Assembly: GCA_028287605.1 (NCBI GenBank)
Contig: JAQBPI010000200.1
Location: 1-16,959, forward strand
Reading direction: 5' to 3'
DNA: 16,959 bases
Source of the DNA: Chloroflexota bacterium
GTDB lineage: Bacteria > Chloroflexota > Dormibacteria > Aeolococcales > Aeolococcaceae
Position numbers and translations under genes: made by a program. Positions 1-7,680 of the stretch are shown piece by piece (positions within the stretch are counted from its first letter, which is position 1; each line of letters opens with the position of its first letter). Below the pieces are notes generated by a model. That model saw nothing but the letters and a program-made list of their open reading frames with translations. It ran no database searches and had not been told where the DNA came from.

Positions 1-1256
1 TGGGCGGCGGGCAGGGCCTCGACGACGTCGCCGGCGAGCGCCCCCGCCCGGCCCCGGGTGGCCTCGACCGCGGCCCCGGCCTCGGCGTGGACGGTGACCC
101 CGGCGAGAGCGGCGTCGAAGGGCGACAGCCCGCCGGCGAGCATCGCCCCGATCAGCCCGGCGAGCACGTCCCCGGTGCCGCCGCTGGCGAGGGCGACGAC
201 CCGGTGGCCGTCGACGGCGAGGCGCCCGTCGGGCCCGGCGATCACCGTGTTCGCGCCCTTGAGCACCACCACGACGCCGTGCTCGGTGGCGTACCGCGTG
301 GCCACGCCCACCCGGTCGGCCTGGACCTCGCGCGCCGAGGTGCCGAGCAGCCGGCCCATCTCGGCGGGATGGGGGGTGAGCACCAGCGGCTGCCCGGAGC
401 GGCGCCAGTCGACCCCCCGCAGCGCCGCGATGTTGAGCCCGTCGGCGTCGACCACGGTGGGGCAGGGCAGCCGCTCCAGCAGCGCCGCCACCGCGGTGAC
501 GGTGCGCGGCGCCTGGCCCAGGCCGCAGCCGGCGACCAGCACGTCGACGGCGGGCAGGTGGTCGCGCTCCAGCGCCGCCACCGAGTCCTCCCCCACCGTG
601 CCGGCGCCGCCGTCGGGCAGCCCGTGGGCCATCACCTCGGTGCACTTCACCGCCACGATGGGGAGGAGGCTCTGGGGCACGCAGAGGCGGATGCGGCCGG
701 CGCCGCCGCGGGCCGCGCCCATCCCCGCCAGGTAGGCGGCGCCGCTGAAGCCGTGGGCGCCGGCGAGCACCGCCACGGTGCCGAAGTCGCCCTTGTGGGC
801 GTCGGGCGACCGCGGCGGCAGCACCAGCCCCTGCGGCGGGGGCAGCGAGGGTGGCTGGTCGAGAGGGTCGGGGCAACCGGGGGCGCCCACGGCGACGGCC
901 ACCACCAGGTCGCCCTCGTGGCTGATCGACACCGTCGGGGGCGGACCCTGGAGGAGCCGGATGCAGGGCGCGCCGCCGTCGTCGTAGGCGACCTCGACGT
1001 CGCGGAAGGCGGGGAGCGGCGAGCGGCCCCGTCCCAACCCCCCGGAGCCGGCGAGCTTGCGCACCGCCTCCTTCGCCGCCCAGCGCGAGGCCCAGCGGCG
1101 CGGGGAGCGCTCGCAGTCGCGGATCTCGGCCGCAGTGTAGGCGCGCCGGGCGAGGCGGGGGTTGCGCTCGACCGCGGCGCGGAGGCGGGCCACCGAGGCG
1201 ACGTCGATGCCGACCGGGGGTGGCGTGGCGGGGACGAGCACTCCGGCGGCCCCCAC
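1..1256 (-). CDS. Holo-ACP synthase fused to ADP-dependent NAD(P)H-hydrate dehydratase (AcpS-NnrD), C-terminus cut by window edge
   Basis: One open frame of 418 visible codons holds two enzymes. Residues about 15-125 are an AcpS-type phosphopantetheinyl transferase, which moves phosphopantetheine from CoA to apo-acyl carrier protein: GIDVASVARL with the metal-binding Asp18, RAYTAAE, WAAKEA (Lys62, Glu63), and a closing VSISHEGD strand. A Pro-rich linker (about 126-150) leads to a ribokinase-fold NnrD domain that dehydrates damaged NADHX/NADPHX: HKGDFG at 154-159, DADGLN, HPAEM, LKGAN, and the catalytic SGGTGDVLAG with Asp363. No NnrE epimerase domain lies between them. The frame runs off position 1, so the last part is missing. 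I chose GTG at 1256 because it overlaps the glmS stop as TAGTG, implying coupling; GTG at 1241 is in frame and also possible. Separate acpS and nnr genes after glmS are usual in Actinobacteria, so the fusion probably arose in place. Domain assignment is firm; the start is less so. Confidence 0.9.
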   Translation of the reverse strand, partial: MGAAGVLVPATPPPVGIDVASVARLRAAVERNPRLARRAYTAAEIRDCERSPRRWASRWAAKEAVRKLAGSGGLGRGRSPLPAFRDVEVAYDDGGAPCIRLLQGPPPTVSISHEGDLVVAVAVGAPGCPDPLDQPPSLPPPQGLVLPPRSPDAHKGDFGTVAVLAGAHGFSGAAYLAGMGAARGGAGRIRLCVPQSLLPIVAVKCTEVMAHGLPDGGAGTVGEDSVAALERDHLPAVDVLVAGCGLGQAPRTVTAVAALLERLPCPTVVDADGLNIAALRGVDWRRSGQPLVLTPHPAEMGRLLGTSAREVQADRVGVATRYATEHGVVVVLKGANTVIAGPDGRLAVDGHRVVALASGGTGDVLAGLIGAMLAGGLSPFDAALAGVTVHAEAGAAVEATRGRAGALAGDVVEALPAA

Positions 1257-3103
1257 TACTCCACGGTGACCGACTTGGCCAGGTTGCGCGGCTGGTCGAC
1301 GTCGCAGCCGCGCAGCACCGCGATGTGGTACGCGAGCAGCTGCAGGGGGAGCACGTTGACCAGCGGGGAGAGCAGCTCCTCGCAGGCGGGCACCTCGATG
1401 ATGTCGCGGGCGAGGTCGCCGTCGAAGGGGTTCTCGCCCTCGGTGACCAGGGCGATCACCGGCGCCTCGCGGGTGCGCACCTCCTCGATGTTGCTCACCG
1501 TCTTGGCCAGGGTCCGCGCCCGGGTGGCGATCGCCACCACCGGCACCTCCGGGTCGAGCAGGGCGATGGGACCGTGCTTCAGCTCGCCCGCCGCGTAGCC
1601 CTCGGCGTGGACGTAGGAGACCTCCTTGAGCTTCAGCGCCCCCTCCAGCGCCACCGGGAAGTTGATGCCGCGGCCGATGTACATGGCGTTGCGGGCGTGG
1701 GCGTACTTCCCGGCCATGTGGACGATCTGCGGCTCGACCGCCAGCGTCCGGGCGAGCAGGTCGGGCATCCCCAGCAGCTCCTCGGCGAGGCGGCGGTGGG
1801 TGTCGACGTCGAGGGTGCCGCGGCTGTCGCCGAGGTGGAGGGCCAGGAGGATGCCGCACGCCATCTGGGCGACGAAGGTCTTGGTGGCGGCCACCCCGAT
1901 CTCCGGCCCCGCCTGCATGTGGATCACCCCGTCGGCCTCGAGCGCCAGGGCGCTGCCCACCACGTTGGTGATCGCCACCACGGTGGAGCCGCGGCGCTGC
2001 GCCTCGCGCACCGCCGCCAGGGTGTCGGCGGTCTCGCCCGACTGGCTGATCGCGACCACCAGGGTCCGCTCGTCGACCAGCGGGTCGCGATAGCGGAACT
2101 CGCTGGCGGGCTCGACGTCGCAGCGGAGGCGGGCGAGGCGCTCGATCGCGTACTTGGTGACCATGCCCGCGATCCAGGCGGTGCCGCAGGCGACCACGGT
2201 GACCGCCTGGAAGGCGGCGAGCCGCTCCTCGCGGATCCCCAGCTCCGGGAGGGTGACCAGGCCGGTCTCGCTGACCCGGTCGCGCAGCGCCGCCCGCAGC
2301 GCAGCGGGCTGCTCGTGGATCTCCTTGAGCATGAAGTGCGGGTAGCCGCCCTTCTGCGCCTGCTCGGCGTCCCAGTCGACGGTGATCACCCGCTGCTCGA
2401 CCGGGGTGCCGTCGAGGCTGGTCACCTCCACGCCGCCGGGACGGGCGGTGACCACCTCGCCCTCGCCGAGCAGCAGGATGCGCTTGGTGTAGGGGATCAG
2501 CGCGGTGATGTCGCTGCTGATGAAGGTCTCGCCGGCGCCCAGCCCCACCACGAGCGGGGCGTTGAGCCGGGCCCCCACGATCAGGTCGGGCTCGTCGGCG
2601 GAGAAGACCACCAGCGCGTACGCACCCTGGACCCGCCGCAGTGCGGTGCGCACGGCGGCGGCGAGGTCGCCGCGGTAGAACTCCTCGATGAGATGCGGCA
2701 CCACCTCGGTGTCGGTGTCGCTGAGGAACTCGTGGCCCCGCGCCACCAGCTCGGCGCGCAGCTCGCGGAAGTTCTCGATGATGCCGTTGTGGATGAGGTG
2801 GATCCCCCCCGTGCAGTCGCGGTGGGGATGGGCGTTCACCTCGGTGGGACGCCCGTGCGTGGCCCAGCGGGTGTGGCCGATGCCGACCCGCCCGGCGATC
2901 TGGCCGTTCTCACCGTTCTGGGCGAGCCGGCGGGCCAGGGCCTCGACCTTGCGCTCGCTCTTGACCACCGTGGAGTGGGGACGGTCGGGATCCAGCACGG
3001 CGATGCCCGCGGAGTCGTAGCCGCGGTACTCCAGCCGGCGAAGGCTCTCGACGAGCACCTCGACAGCGGGACGCGGTCCGGTGTAGCCGATGATTCCGCA
3101 CAT
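1256..3103 (-). CDS. glmS: Glutamine--fructose-6-phosphate aminotransferase (isomerizing)
   Basis: GlmS makes glucosamine-6-phosphate from fructose-6-phosphate and glutamine, the first committed step to UDP-GlcNAc and peptidoglycan. The 615-aa product has the usual length. It starts MCGIIGYTGPR, with Cys2 as the N-terminal nucleophile of the class II glutaminase domain (about 2-220). Two SIS sugar-phosphate domains follow (about 290-425 and 460-605), with SQSGETADT in the first and the conserved end DQPRNLAKSVTVE. The phosphate-site segment reads ACGTAWIAG, with Ala where E. coli has Ser303; Actinobacteria commonly have this form. ybbR lies 36 nt upstream and the acpS/nnrD frame overlaps its stop by one base. 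No clear Shine-Dalgarno precedes the ATG at 3103. Identification is secure. Confidence 0.97.
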   Translation of the reverse strand: MCGIIGYTGPRPAVEVLVESLRRLEYRGYDSAGIAVLDPDRPHSTVVKSERKVEALARRLAQNGENGQIAGRVGIGHTRWATHGRPTEVNAHPHRDCTGGIHLIHNGIIENFRELRAELVARGHEFLSDTDTEVVPHLIEEFYRGDLAAAVRTALRRVQGAYALVVFSADEPDLIVGARLNAPLVVGLGAGETFISSDITALIPYTKRILLLGEGEVVTARPGGVEVTSLDGTPVEQRVITVDWDAEQAQKGGYPHFMLKEIHEQPAALRAALRDRVSETGLVTLPELGIREERLAAFQAVTVVACGTAWIAGMVTKYAIERLARLRCDVEPASEFRYRDPLVDERTLVVAISQSGETADTLAAVREAQRRGSTVVAITNVVGSALALEADGVIHMQAGPEIGVAATKTFVAQMACGILLALHLGDSRGTLDVDTHRRLAEELLGMPDLLARTLAVEPQIVHMAGKYAHARNAMYIGRGINFPVALEGALKLKEVSYVHAEGYAAGELKHGPIALLDPEVPVVAIATRARTLAKTVSNIEEVRTREAPVIALVTEGENPFDGDLARDIIEVPACEELLSPLVNVLPLQLLAYHIAVLRGCDVDQPRNLAKSVTVE

Positions 3104-3139
3104 GACGCACCAGCGCGAACGGGGGCGGCTGAGACGAGG

Positions 3140-4246
3140 TTACGTTGGGCGGGGGCTCGGGCAGGGGGTTCCCAGCGGCGCCTGCGTGCAGGCCGGGGCC
3201 GGCGTGCTCGTGCTCGTCGACCGTGGAGTGACCGACGGCGCCGGGCTGGCCGGGGTGGGCGTGATCACCGCCTCCGGCAGCGCGGTGACGAAGACGTGGA
3301 CGTTGACCGTGACGACGTCCGCCTTGAGGCCGGTCTGCGGCTGGAGCTGGACGGTGAAGATGCGGTCGGAGGTGAGGCCGGTCAGCGGGATCGGCGCGGT
3401 GGTGACGTGGTCCGCGCCGTTGAGCAGGTTCTCGGGGCCGGAGAGGGTCACCGTCTGGGGATCCACGGTCAACGCGCTGACCATGTGACCCGGCGCCACC
3501 GTTCCGGTGAACTGGGGGATGACGAGGGAGATGATCGAGCCGTCGACGGGCTTGATGACCACCGTGACCCGCACCGTCCCCTCGTTCACGGTGACGTCGC
3601 TCAGCGGCCGGGTCCCGCTGCGCGGGTCGACGGCGATGACCGGAACACCGTCCTGGGTCAGGTTGCTGGTCCGGTTCCCGAAGTTGAAGTCCACCACCGC
3701 CTGGGCGAAGCTGAGCTCGCGCTGGGGACCGGTCAGCCGGACGTGGTCCGGGGTCGCGGTCGCCGAGGAGATCTGGTAGCCCACCTGGGTCTTGCTGGTG
3801 CGCACCACCACCGGCACGGTGGTGGTGCCGAGCAGGTCGACGTCGGTGGACACCGAGCCGGGCACGTCGCTGAGGTCGACGTTGGGATCGGTGTCCACCA
3901 CGGTCAGGGGAAGCTGCTGCACCCCCGACCGGCGGATGGCGTCGAAGCTCGGGGTGGCCCGGATGCTCGAGGCCTGGAAGGCGTCGACGTGCTCGCGGGT
4001 GCCGTTGATGCGCACCGTGATGTCCGGAATCGGGTGGGCGAGCACGTAGCGGCCGGGCAGCTGCTGCGCGTCCTGCTGGACGTGGACCAGGATCTGCCGC
4101 GAGTCCGGCGGGTTGGCGGCGTAGACGACCACCACCCACGACGCCAGCGCCAGCAGCATGGCGAGCAGCTTCACCCGCAGGTTGCGCGCCAGCCAGGGCG
4201 GCGGCTCCCGGTCGCGCAGCACCGGGAGGTCGAGGATCGACCTCAT
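3140..4246 (-). CDS. ybbR: YbbR/CdaR-family membrane-anchored regulator of diadenylate cyclase
   Basis: This 368-aa protein has a short cytoplasmic N-terminus, one membrane segment at about residues 25-43 (hydrophobic, after RNLRVK) and about three extracytoplasmic YbbR-type beta repeats between residues 45 and 320 (segments such as PDITVRINGT and DHVRLTGPQRELS). It ends in a low-complexity Pro/Thr/Ser tail. In Firmicutes the equivalent CdaR binds and modulates the cyclase CdaA, which is encoded just upstream here. The ATG at 4246 overlaps the cdaA stop as ATGA, so the two are probably translationally coupled. The family is recognisable from topology, repeat pattern and position; the regulatory role is inferred from homologues. 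glmM, the usual third partner, does not follow; glmS does. Confidence 0.88.
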   Translation of the reverse strand: MRSILDLPVLRDREPPPWLARNLRVKLLAMLLALASWVVVVYAANPPDSRQILVHVQQDAQQLPGRYVLAHPIPDITVRINGTREHVDAFQASSIRATPSFDAIRRSGVQQLPLTVVDTDPNVDLSDVPGSVSTDVDLLGTTTVPVVVRTSKTQVGYQISSATATPDHVRLTGPQRELSFAQAVVDFNFGNRTSNLTQDGVPVIAVDPRSGTRPLSDVTVNEGTVRVTVVIKPVDGSIISLVIPQFTGTVAPGHMVSALTVDPQTVTLSGPENLLNGADHVTTAPIPLTGLTSDRIFTVQLQPQTGLKADVVTVNVHVFVTALPEAVITPTPASPAPSVTPRSTSTSTPAPACTQAPLGTPCPSPRPT

Positions 4247-5100
4247 CGCCGCGTCGCCCTCACCCCGGAGCTGCGGAGGAAGGGACGCGGGATCGGCATC
4301 CGGCTCGAGCCGGGCACGCCGCCGAGCAGGGTGACGAGCATGTCGCGCAGCTTGACCTGGTCGAGGCCGCGGTACACCTTGGCCTCGTGGGCGACGCTGA
4401 TCAGCCCGGTCTCCTCGCTCACGATCAGGACCACCGCGTCGCTCTGCAGGGTGAGGCCCAGCGCGGCGCGGTGGCGGGTGCCCATGCGACCCACCCCCGG
4501 GATGGTATCGGCAAGGGGCAGGACGCAACCCGCCGCCACGATCCGCTCCTCGCGGATGATGACCGCGCCGTCGTGGAGCGGCGAGTTGGGGAAGAAGACG
4601 GTGGCCAGCATCTCCGCGGTGGTCTCGCCGTTGATGCGCACCCCGGTGGCGGCGACGTTCTCGAGGCCGGTGCCGCGCTCGAACACGATCAGCGCGCCGG
4701 TGCGCCGCTCGCTCAGCGAGCCGGCGGCACGGATCACCTCGTCCACCAGCCGGGTGATGCCGGCGCCGCCCGGGTGGGGCAGGATGGCGCGCACCGGGGC
4801 GAGCCGGCCCACCTGGTCGAGGGCGCGTCGCAGCTCGGGTTGGAAGAGCACCACCGCGGCGATGAGGATGGCCTGGCCGCCGCTGGCGAACACGTACTTG
4901 AGCAGGCGCAGGTTGAGCGCGGTGGCGATGAGGTCGACGACCAGCAGCACCACCAGGCCGACCAGAAGCTGCGCCGCCTGGGTGCCGCGCACCAGCTTGA
5001 GCAGCTGGTAGAGGATGACGGCGACGATCATCACGTCGATGACGTCGCGCCAGCCCACGTTGCTGAGGAAGATCCGGAGGGTGTCGAGGGCGTTGCTCAC
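4243..5100 (-). CDS. cdaA: Diadenylate cyclase CdaA (c-di-AMP synthase)
   Basis: CdaA condenses two ATP into the second messenger c-di-AMP, which controls potassium and osmolyte balance and wall homeostasis. The 285-aa product has three N-terminal membrane helices (about 18-37, 42-64 and 67-88), then a DAC (DisA_N) domain at about 100-255. Both catalytic motifs are intact: DGA at 177-179 inside SPLHDGAVII, and RHR at 209-211 inside GTRHRAALG. The start is GTG at 5100, whose bases overlap the argF stop as GTGA; its own TGA overlaps the ybbR start. The frame stays open far upstream, but homology begins at VSNALDTLRIFL, which matches family length. The cdaA-ybbR pair is classical; following argF with a 4-nt overlap is not. 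Confidence 0.95.
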   Translation of the reverse strand: MSNALDTLRIFLSNVGWRDVIDVMIVAVILYQLLKLVRGTQAAQLLVGLVVLLVVDLIATALNLRLLKYVFASGGQAILIAAVVLFQPELRRALDQVGRLAPVRAILPHPGGAGITRLVDEVIRAAGSLSERRTGALIVFERGTGLENVAATGVRINGETTAEMLATVFFPNSPLHDGAVIIREERIVAAGCVLPLADTIPGVGRMGTRHRAALGLTLQSDAVVLIVSEETGLISVAHEAKVYRGLDQVKLRDMLVTLLGGVPGSSRMPIPRPFLRSSGVRATRR

Positions 5101-6032
5101 GGAGCCACCCCGGCGAACAGCAGCGCCAGCAGCGCCTGCTGCACCCACAGCCGGTTCTCGGCCTGGTCGAAGACGATCGACCGGGGGCCGTCGAGCACCG
5201 AGTCGGTGATCTCCTCGCCGCGGTGGGCGGGCAGGCAGTGCATGACCCGCGCCCCCGGCGCGGCGCGCGCCACCAGGGCGTCGTTGACCTGGAGATGGGC
5301 GAAGTCCTCGCGGCGGCGCTGCTGCTCGGCCTCCTGGCCCATGCTCGCCCAGACGTCGGTGTAGACGATCGCGGCGCCGTCGAGCACCGGCCCGGGGTCG
5401 TGGGAGAGCAGGAAGCCGGCCTCGCCGCCGCGCAGCACCGCGGCGGCCTCCAGCACCGCGGGCGGCGGCTCGTAGCCGGGAGGGCAGACCATACGGAGGT
5501 CGATGCCGCAGAGGGCGGCGGCGTAGATCCACGAGGTGCAGACGTTGTTGCCGTCGCCAACGTAGGCGACGGACACGCCGTCCAGCTCGCCGGTGACCTC
5601 CTGCACGGTCAGAAGGTCGGCGAGCACCTGGCAGGGATGCTCGCGGTCGGTCATGGCGTTCACCACCGGCGCATGGGCGTTGGCGGCCATGCGCACCAGG
5701 TCGCGGTGCGAGGTGAGACGGGCGACGATGCCGTCGAGGTAGCGGTCGAGGATGCGGCTGACATCGGTGACCGACTCGCGCTCGCCCATCTGGATCTCCT
5801 GGGCGAAGAGCGGGATGGGATGGCCACCGAGCCGGTGGATGGCGACCTCGAAGCTCAGCCGGGTGCGGTTGCTGGGACGCTGGAAGATCATTGCCACGCT
5901 GCGGCCCTCGAGCGGCCTGCCCAGGTGCCCGCCGCCCTTGGCGCGCGCGCCGGCCTCGAGCACCGCGTCGATGTCGGCGCGGCTGAGGTCGGTGATGCTG
6001 AGCAGGTCGCGACCGGCAAGAGCGCTGTACAT
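5097..6032 (-). CDS. argF: Ornithine carbamoyltransferase
   Basis: OTC makes citrulline from ornithine and carbamoyl phosphate in arginine synthesis. From the ATG at 6032 the protein is 311 aa, the usual length, beginning MYSALAGRDLLSITDLS. It carries the carbamoyl-phosphate loop as SNRTR (residues 54-58, usually STRTR), EHPCQVLADLLT, the DVWASMGQE segment near the ornithine site, HCLPAHRGEE, and the closing FDQAENRLWVQQALL helix. A GTG at 6113 would add 27 residues without family similarity, so I reject it. A TATACT box lies 14 nt before the ATG, giving a very short leader. The TGA overlaps the cdaA GTG, placing argF at the head of the c-di-AMP/GlmS cluster. OTC fits better than its close paralogues, but the Asn in the SNRTR loop leaves a small doubt on substrate. 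Confidence 0.93.
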   Translation of the reverse strand: MYSALAGRDLLSITDLSRADIDAVLEAGARAKGGGHLGRPLEGRSVAMIFQRPSNRTRLSFEVAIHRLGGHPIPLFAQEIQMGERESVTDVSRILDRYLDGIVARLTSHRDLVRMAANAHAPVVNAMTDREHPCQVLADLLTVQEVTGELDGVSVAYVGDGNNVCTSWIYAAALCGIDLRMVCPPGYEPPPAVLEAAAVLRGGEAGFLLSHDPGPVLDGAAIVYTDVWASMGQEAEQQRRREDFAHLQVNDALVARAAPGARVMHCLPAHRGEEITDSVLDGPRSIVFDQAENRLWVQQALLALLFAGVAP

Positions 6033-6046
6033 GGCGTGTGCCGACG

Positions 6047-6052
6047 AGTATA
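6047..6052 (-). promoter_or_regulatory. Probable -10 box of argF (TATACT)
   Basis: TATACT, a TANNNT-type box, reads towards argF 14 nt before its ATG. With a usual 6-7 nt to the start point, the 5' leader would be under about 10 nt. No TTGACA-like -35 is visible at 16-18 nt. The 127-nt gap (6033-6159) is shared with the divergent glycosyltransferase gene. Confidence 0.45.
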
Positions 6053-6147
6053 TGGATGCTCGGTCGCGGCGGCCCGACGCCGGCGTCTCCTGACCGACAG
6101 AACGGGTTGACACCGGAGGGGTCGCCTGCGAGGCCGTCCGGGTGCGC

Positions 6148-6153
6148 TACCGT
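6148..6153 (+). promoter_or_regulatory. Probable -10 box for leaderless GT9 transcript (TACCGT)
   Basis: TACCGT (TANNNT) is followed by exactly six bases and then the GTG at 6160, so transcription would begin on or next to the start codon. This supports GTG 6160 over GTG 6142 as start. No matching -35 is seen; the TTGACA at 6107-6112 is too far away. Confidence 0.4.
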
Positions 6154-6159
6154 GCGGCG

Positions 6160-7194
6160 GTGAGGATCGCGGTCGTGGTCGCGGGGGGGCTGGTCGAGAC
6201 CCTGCAGGCGGCGCCGCTGCTGGGGACGCTGCGGGTGGCCGACCCCGCCTCGACCATTGTGCTGATGGCGCCGCCGTCGGTGACGAGGGTGGCGGGCGGG
6301 CTGCCCGGCCTCGACGAGGTGGTCACCCTGCCGGCGCTGGGCCCGGGGCCCCCGCGCCCCGACCAGTGGCTCGCCGCGCTGCTGGCGCTCCGCACCCGCC
6401 GGCTCGAGGCGGTGCTGCTCTGCAGCGCGCGGCTGCGCGACCGCACCCTCGCCTACGCCTCCGGGATCGCCCGGCGCGCCGGCCTGGACGGCGGCCCCGG
6501 CACCGCGCTGCTCACCGCCCGGGTGCCCGCGGCGGCGCACGAGAACCGCGTCGAGGCCTTCCTCCGCCTCGCCGGCACCCTGGGTGTGGAGGAGCGCCTC
6601 CACCGCCCCGAGTACGATCCCGGCGAGGCGGCGCGCGCGCGCGCCCAGGAGCGGCTGATCGGCAGCGGCTTCGAGGACGGCCGCCTGCTCATCGCCGTGG
6701 CCCCCGGCGCCGGCTTCGCCGACCCCATCCCCGGCACCCCCGCCTGGGCGCTCGCCTGGGACCCGGAGCGCTTCGCCCACCTCGCCAACCAGCTCGGCGC
6801 CCGCCACGGCGCCGGCATGGTGGTGCTCGGCACCGAGGCCGACCGCGACGCCGCCGACCGCATGCTCGACGACGTCGAGGCCCCGGTCCTCGACCTCTGC
6901 GCCGGCCTCGCCCTCGACGAGGCGGCGGCGGTGATCGAGCGCTGCGACCTGCTGATCAGCGGCGAGTCGCCCCTCCTCCACCTCGCCGCCGCGGTGGGCA
7001 CCCCGGCGATCGGCCTCTACGGCCCCACCGACGGCGCCGCCCGCGGCCCCTACGGCCCCGGCAGCCGGGTCGTGCAGGGCCTCCCCGAGCCGACCTCGGG
7101 CCGCGACCCGGGGCGCCTGATGCGCCGCATCCGCGTCGACGACGTCCTCGCCGGGATCGAAGGTGTGGTCGCTCAGGCTGGCTCCCGCCTCTAG
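6160..7194 (+). CDS. Family 9 (heptosyltransferase-like) glycosyltransferase
   Basis: The 344-aa protein resembles the ADP-heptose:LPS heptosyltransferase superfamily (GT9, GT-B fold). It opens VRIAVVVAGGLVETLQAAPL, where relatives have a Gly-rich acceptor-side loop. In the C-terminal half it has VAPGAG, a MVVLGTEADRDAADR strand-helix, and SGESPLLHLAAAVGTP followed by GLYGPTDG, corresponding to the donor-site DSGPMHLAAA-G-P segment with Glu for Asp. There is no signal peptide; such enzymes work at the cytoplasmic face of the membrane. Donor and acceptor cannot be told, and a high-GC organism like this may lack LPS. I chose GTG 6160 because homology starts there and a TANNNT box sits six bases before it; GTG 6142 is in frame. 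The last nine codons lie inside the outer edge of the left inverted repeat. Confidence 0.82.
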   Translation: MRIAVVVAGGLVETLQAAPLLGTLRVADPASTIVLMAPPSVTRVAGGLPGLDEVVTLPALGPGPPRPDQWLAALLALRTRRLEAVLLCSARLRDRTLAYASGIARRAGLDGGPGTALLTARVPAAAHENRVEAFLRLAGTLGVEERLHRPEYDPGEAARARAQERLIGSGFEDGRLLIAVAPGAGFADPIPGTPAWALAWDPERFAHLANQLGARHGAGMVVLGTEADRDAADRMLDDVEAPVLDLCAGLALDEAAAVIERCDLLISGESPLLHLAAAVGTPAIGLYGPTDGAARGPYGPGSRVVQGLPEPTSGRDPGRLMRRIRVDDVLAGIEGVVAQAGSRL

Positions 7195-7532
7195 TCGCAA
7201 GCCCGGACGCGGGGTGACGCGGGACACCACGCCGGATGCTTCAAACAGTCCTCGCTCGCCTTCGGGCTTCGCCCTGCGGCGTGCTGCGGAACTCGCTCCG
7301 TCATGGTGTCCCGCATCCCCCCGCTGCGGGAGAGCGACACGCCGTCGATCCCGGCTCGGGGTGGCTGAGAACGTCATCCACCCGGCCGGGTACTGAGAGC
7401 GCTCTCGGTTCACTGCGAGCTGCGATCCGCGGCTGACGGGAGGGGCGGACGGCACGCGCGGGTGGAGGCGAAAGCTGAAGGCCGCCCCGCACAGCCCAAG
7501 GACGAAACCGCCGGCCACGAGGCGGCCGATGA

Positions 7533-7573
7533 GTCGGGGCGCGGCGGACGGCCGAAGGCCTCCGCGCCCCGAC
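7533..7573. repeat. Strong hairpin inside left repeat arm
   Basis: GTCGGGGCGCGG (7533-7544) pairs perfectly with CCGCGCCCCGAC (7562-7573), and the loop holds a second stem GGCC-GAA-GGCC. The 12-bp stem is conserved without change in the right arm at 8812-8852. No T-tract follows, so it is not a classical intrinsic terminator, although it lies between convergent genes. Confidence 0.7.
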
Positions 7574-7585
7574 CAAGAGCCGGAA

Positions 7586-7680
7586 CCCGCGCGTGCCGGC
7601 CGGCCCGTCGTTCAGGGACGCACGGACGCGAGCGAGGCACACCCCGGCCCGTCGCTCAAGGACGCGGGACGCGAGCGAGA
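7586..7680. repeat. Tandem about 56-nt unit, one full and one truncated copy (left arm)
   Basis: 7586-7641 is a full unit running from CCCGCGCGTGCCGG to GCGAGGCACA. 7642-7680 is a second copy lacking 17 nt, including CGCGTGCCGG. The core holds GTCGTTCAGGGACG in the first copy and GTCGCTCAAGGACG in the second, followed by GGGACGCGAGCGAG. The second copy ends directly at the mreB stop codon. The right arm carries two full copies. Confidence 0.75.

Larger units (their letters stand above)
7169..7680. repeat. Left arm of about 500-bp inverted repeat flanking mreB
   Basis: This stretch fills the gap between the convergent GT9 and mreB-like genes and is repeated in reverse complement at 8688-9216. 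Hand alignment of 7201-7641 with 9183-8744 gives about 20 substitutions and three 1-nt indels, so about 95% identity. Bases 7221-7326 are identical to 9163-9058 over 106 nt. The outer edge (7169-7200) is weaker and enters the end of the GT9 gene (TCGCTC-R-GGCTGGCTCC shared). Single-base indels between the copies shift every frame, so it is not protein coding. It contains a nested inverted pair (GGGACACCA 7221-7229 / TGGTGTCCC 7304-7312), a strong hairpin at 7533-7573 and a tandem unit at its inner end. No transposase is encoded. Confidence 0.9.

Noticed and set aside
87..1598. Long open frame on the plus strand opposite acpS/nnrD and glmS, with similar long antisense frames opposite ATP synthase genes
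   Set aside because: Stop codons are rare at this GC level. The translations are Ala/Arg/Gly/His-rich without any domain, and the opposite strands hold clear conserved enzymes.
3137..3142. TAACCT as a -10 box for glmS
   Set aside because: It overlaps the ybbR stop codon, lies over 30 nt from the glmS ATG and has no -35; an operon with read-through is simpler.
6107..6112. Perfect TTGACA as a -35 box for GT9
   Set aside because: The only good -10 (TACCGT) is 35 nt further on, and nothing TANNNT-like lies at 16-18 nt.
6033..6113. Extended argF start at GTG 6113
   Set aside because: The 27 extra residues have no family counterpart and overlap the divergent promoter region; MYSALAGRDLL at 6032 fits OTC length.
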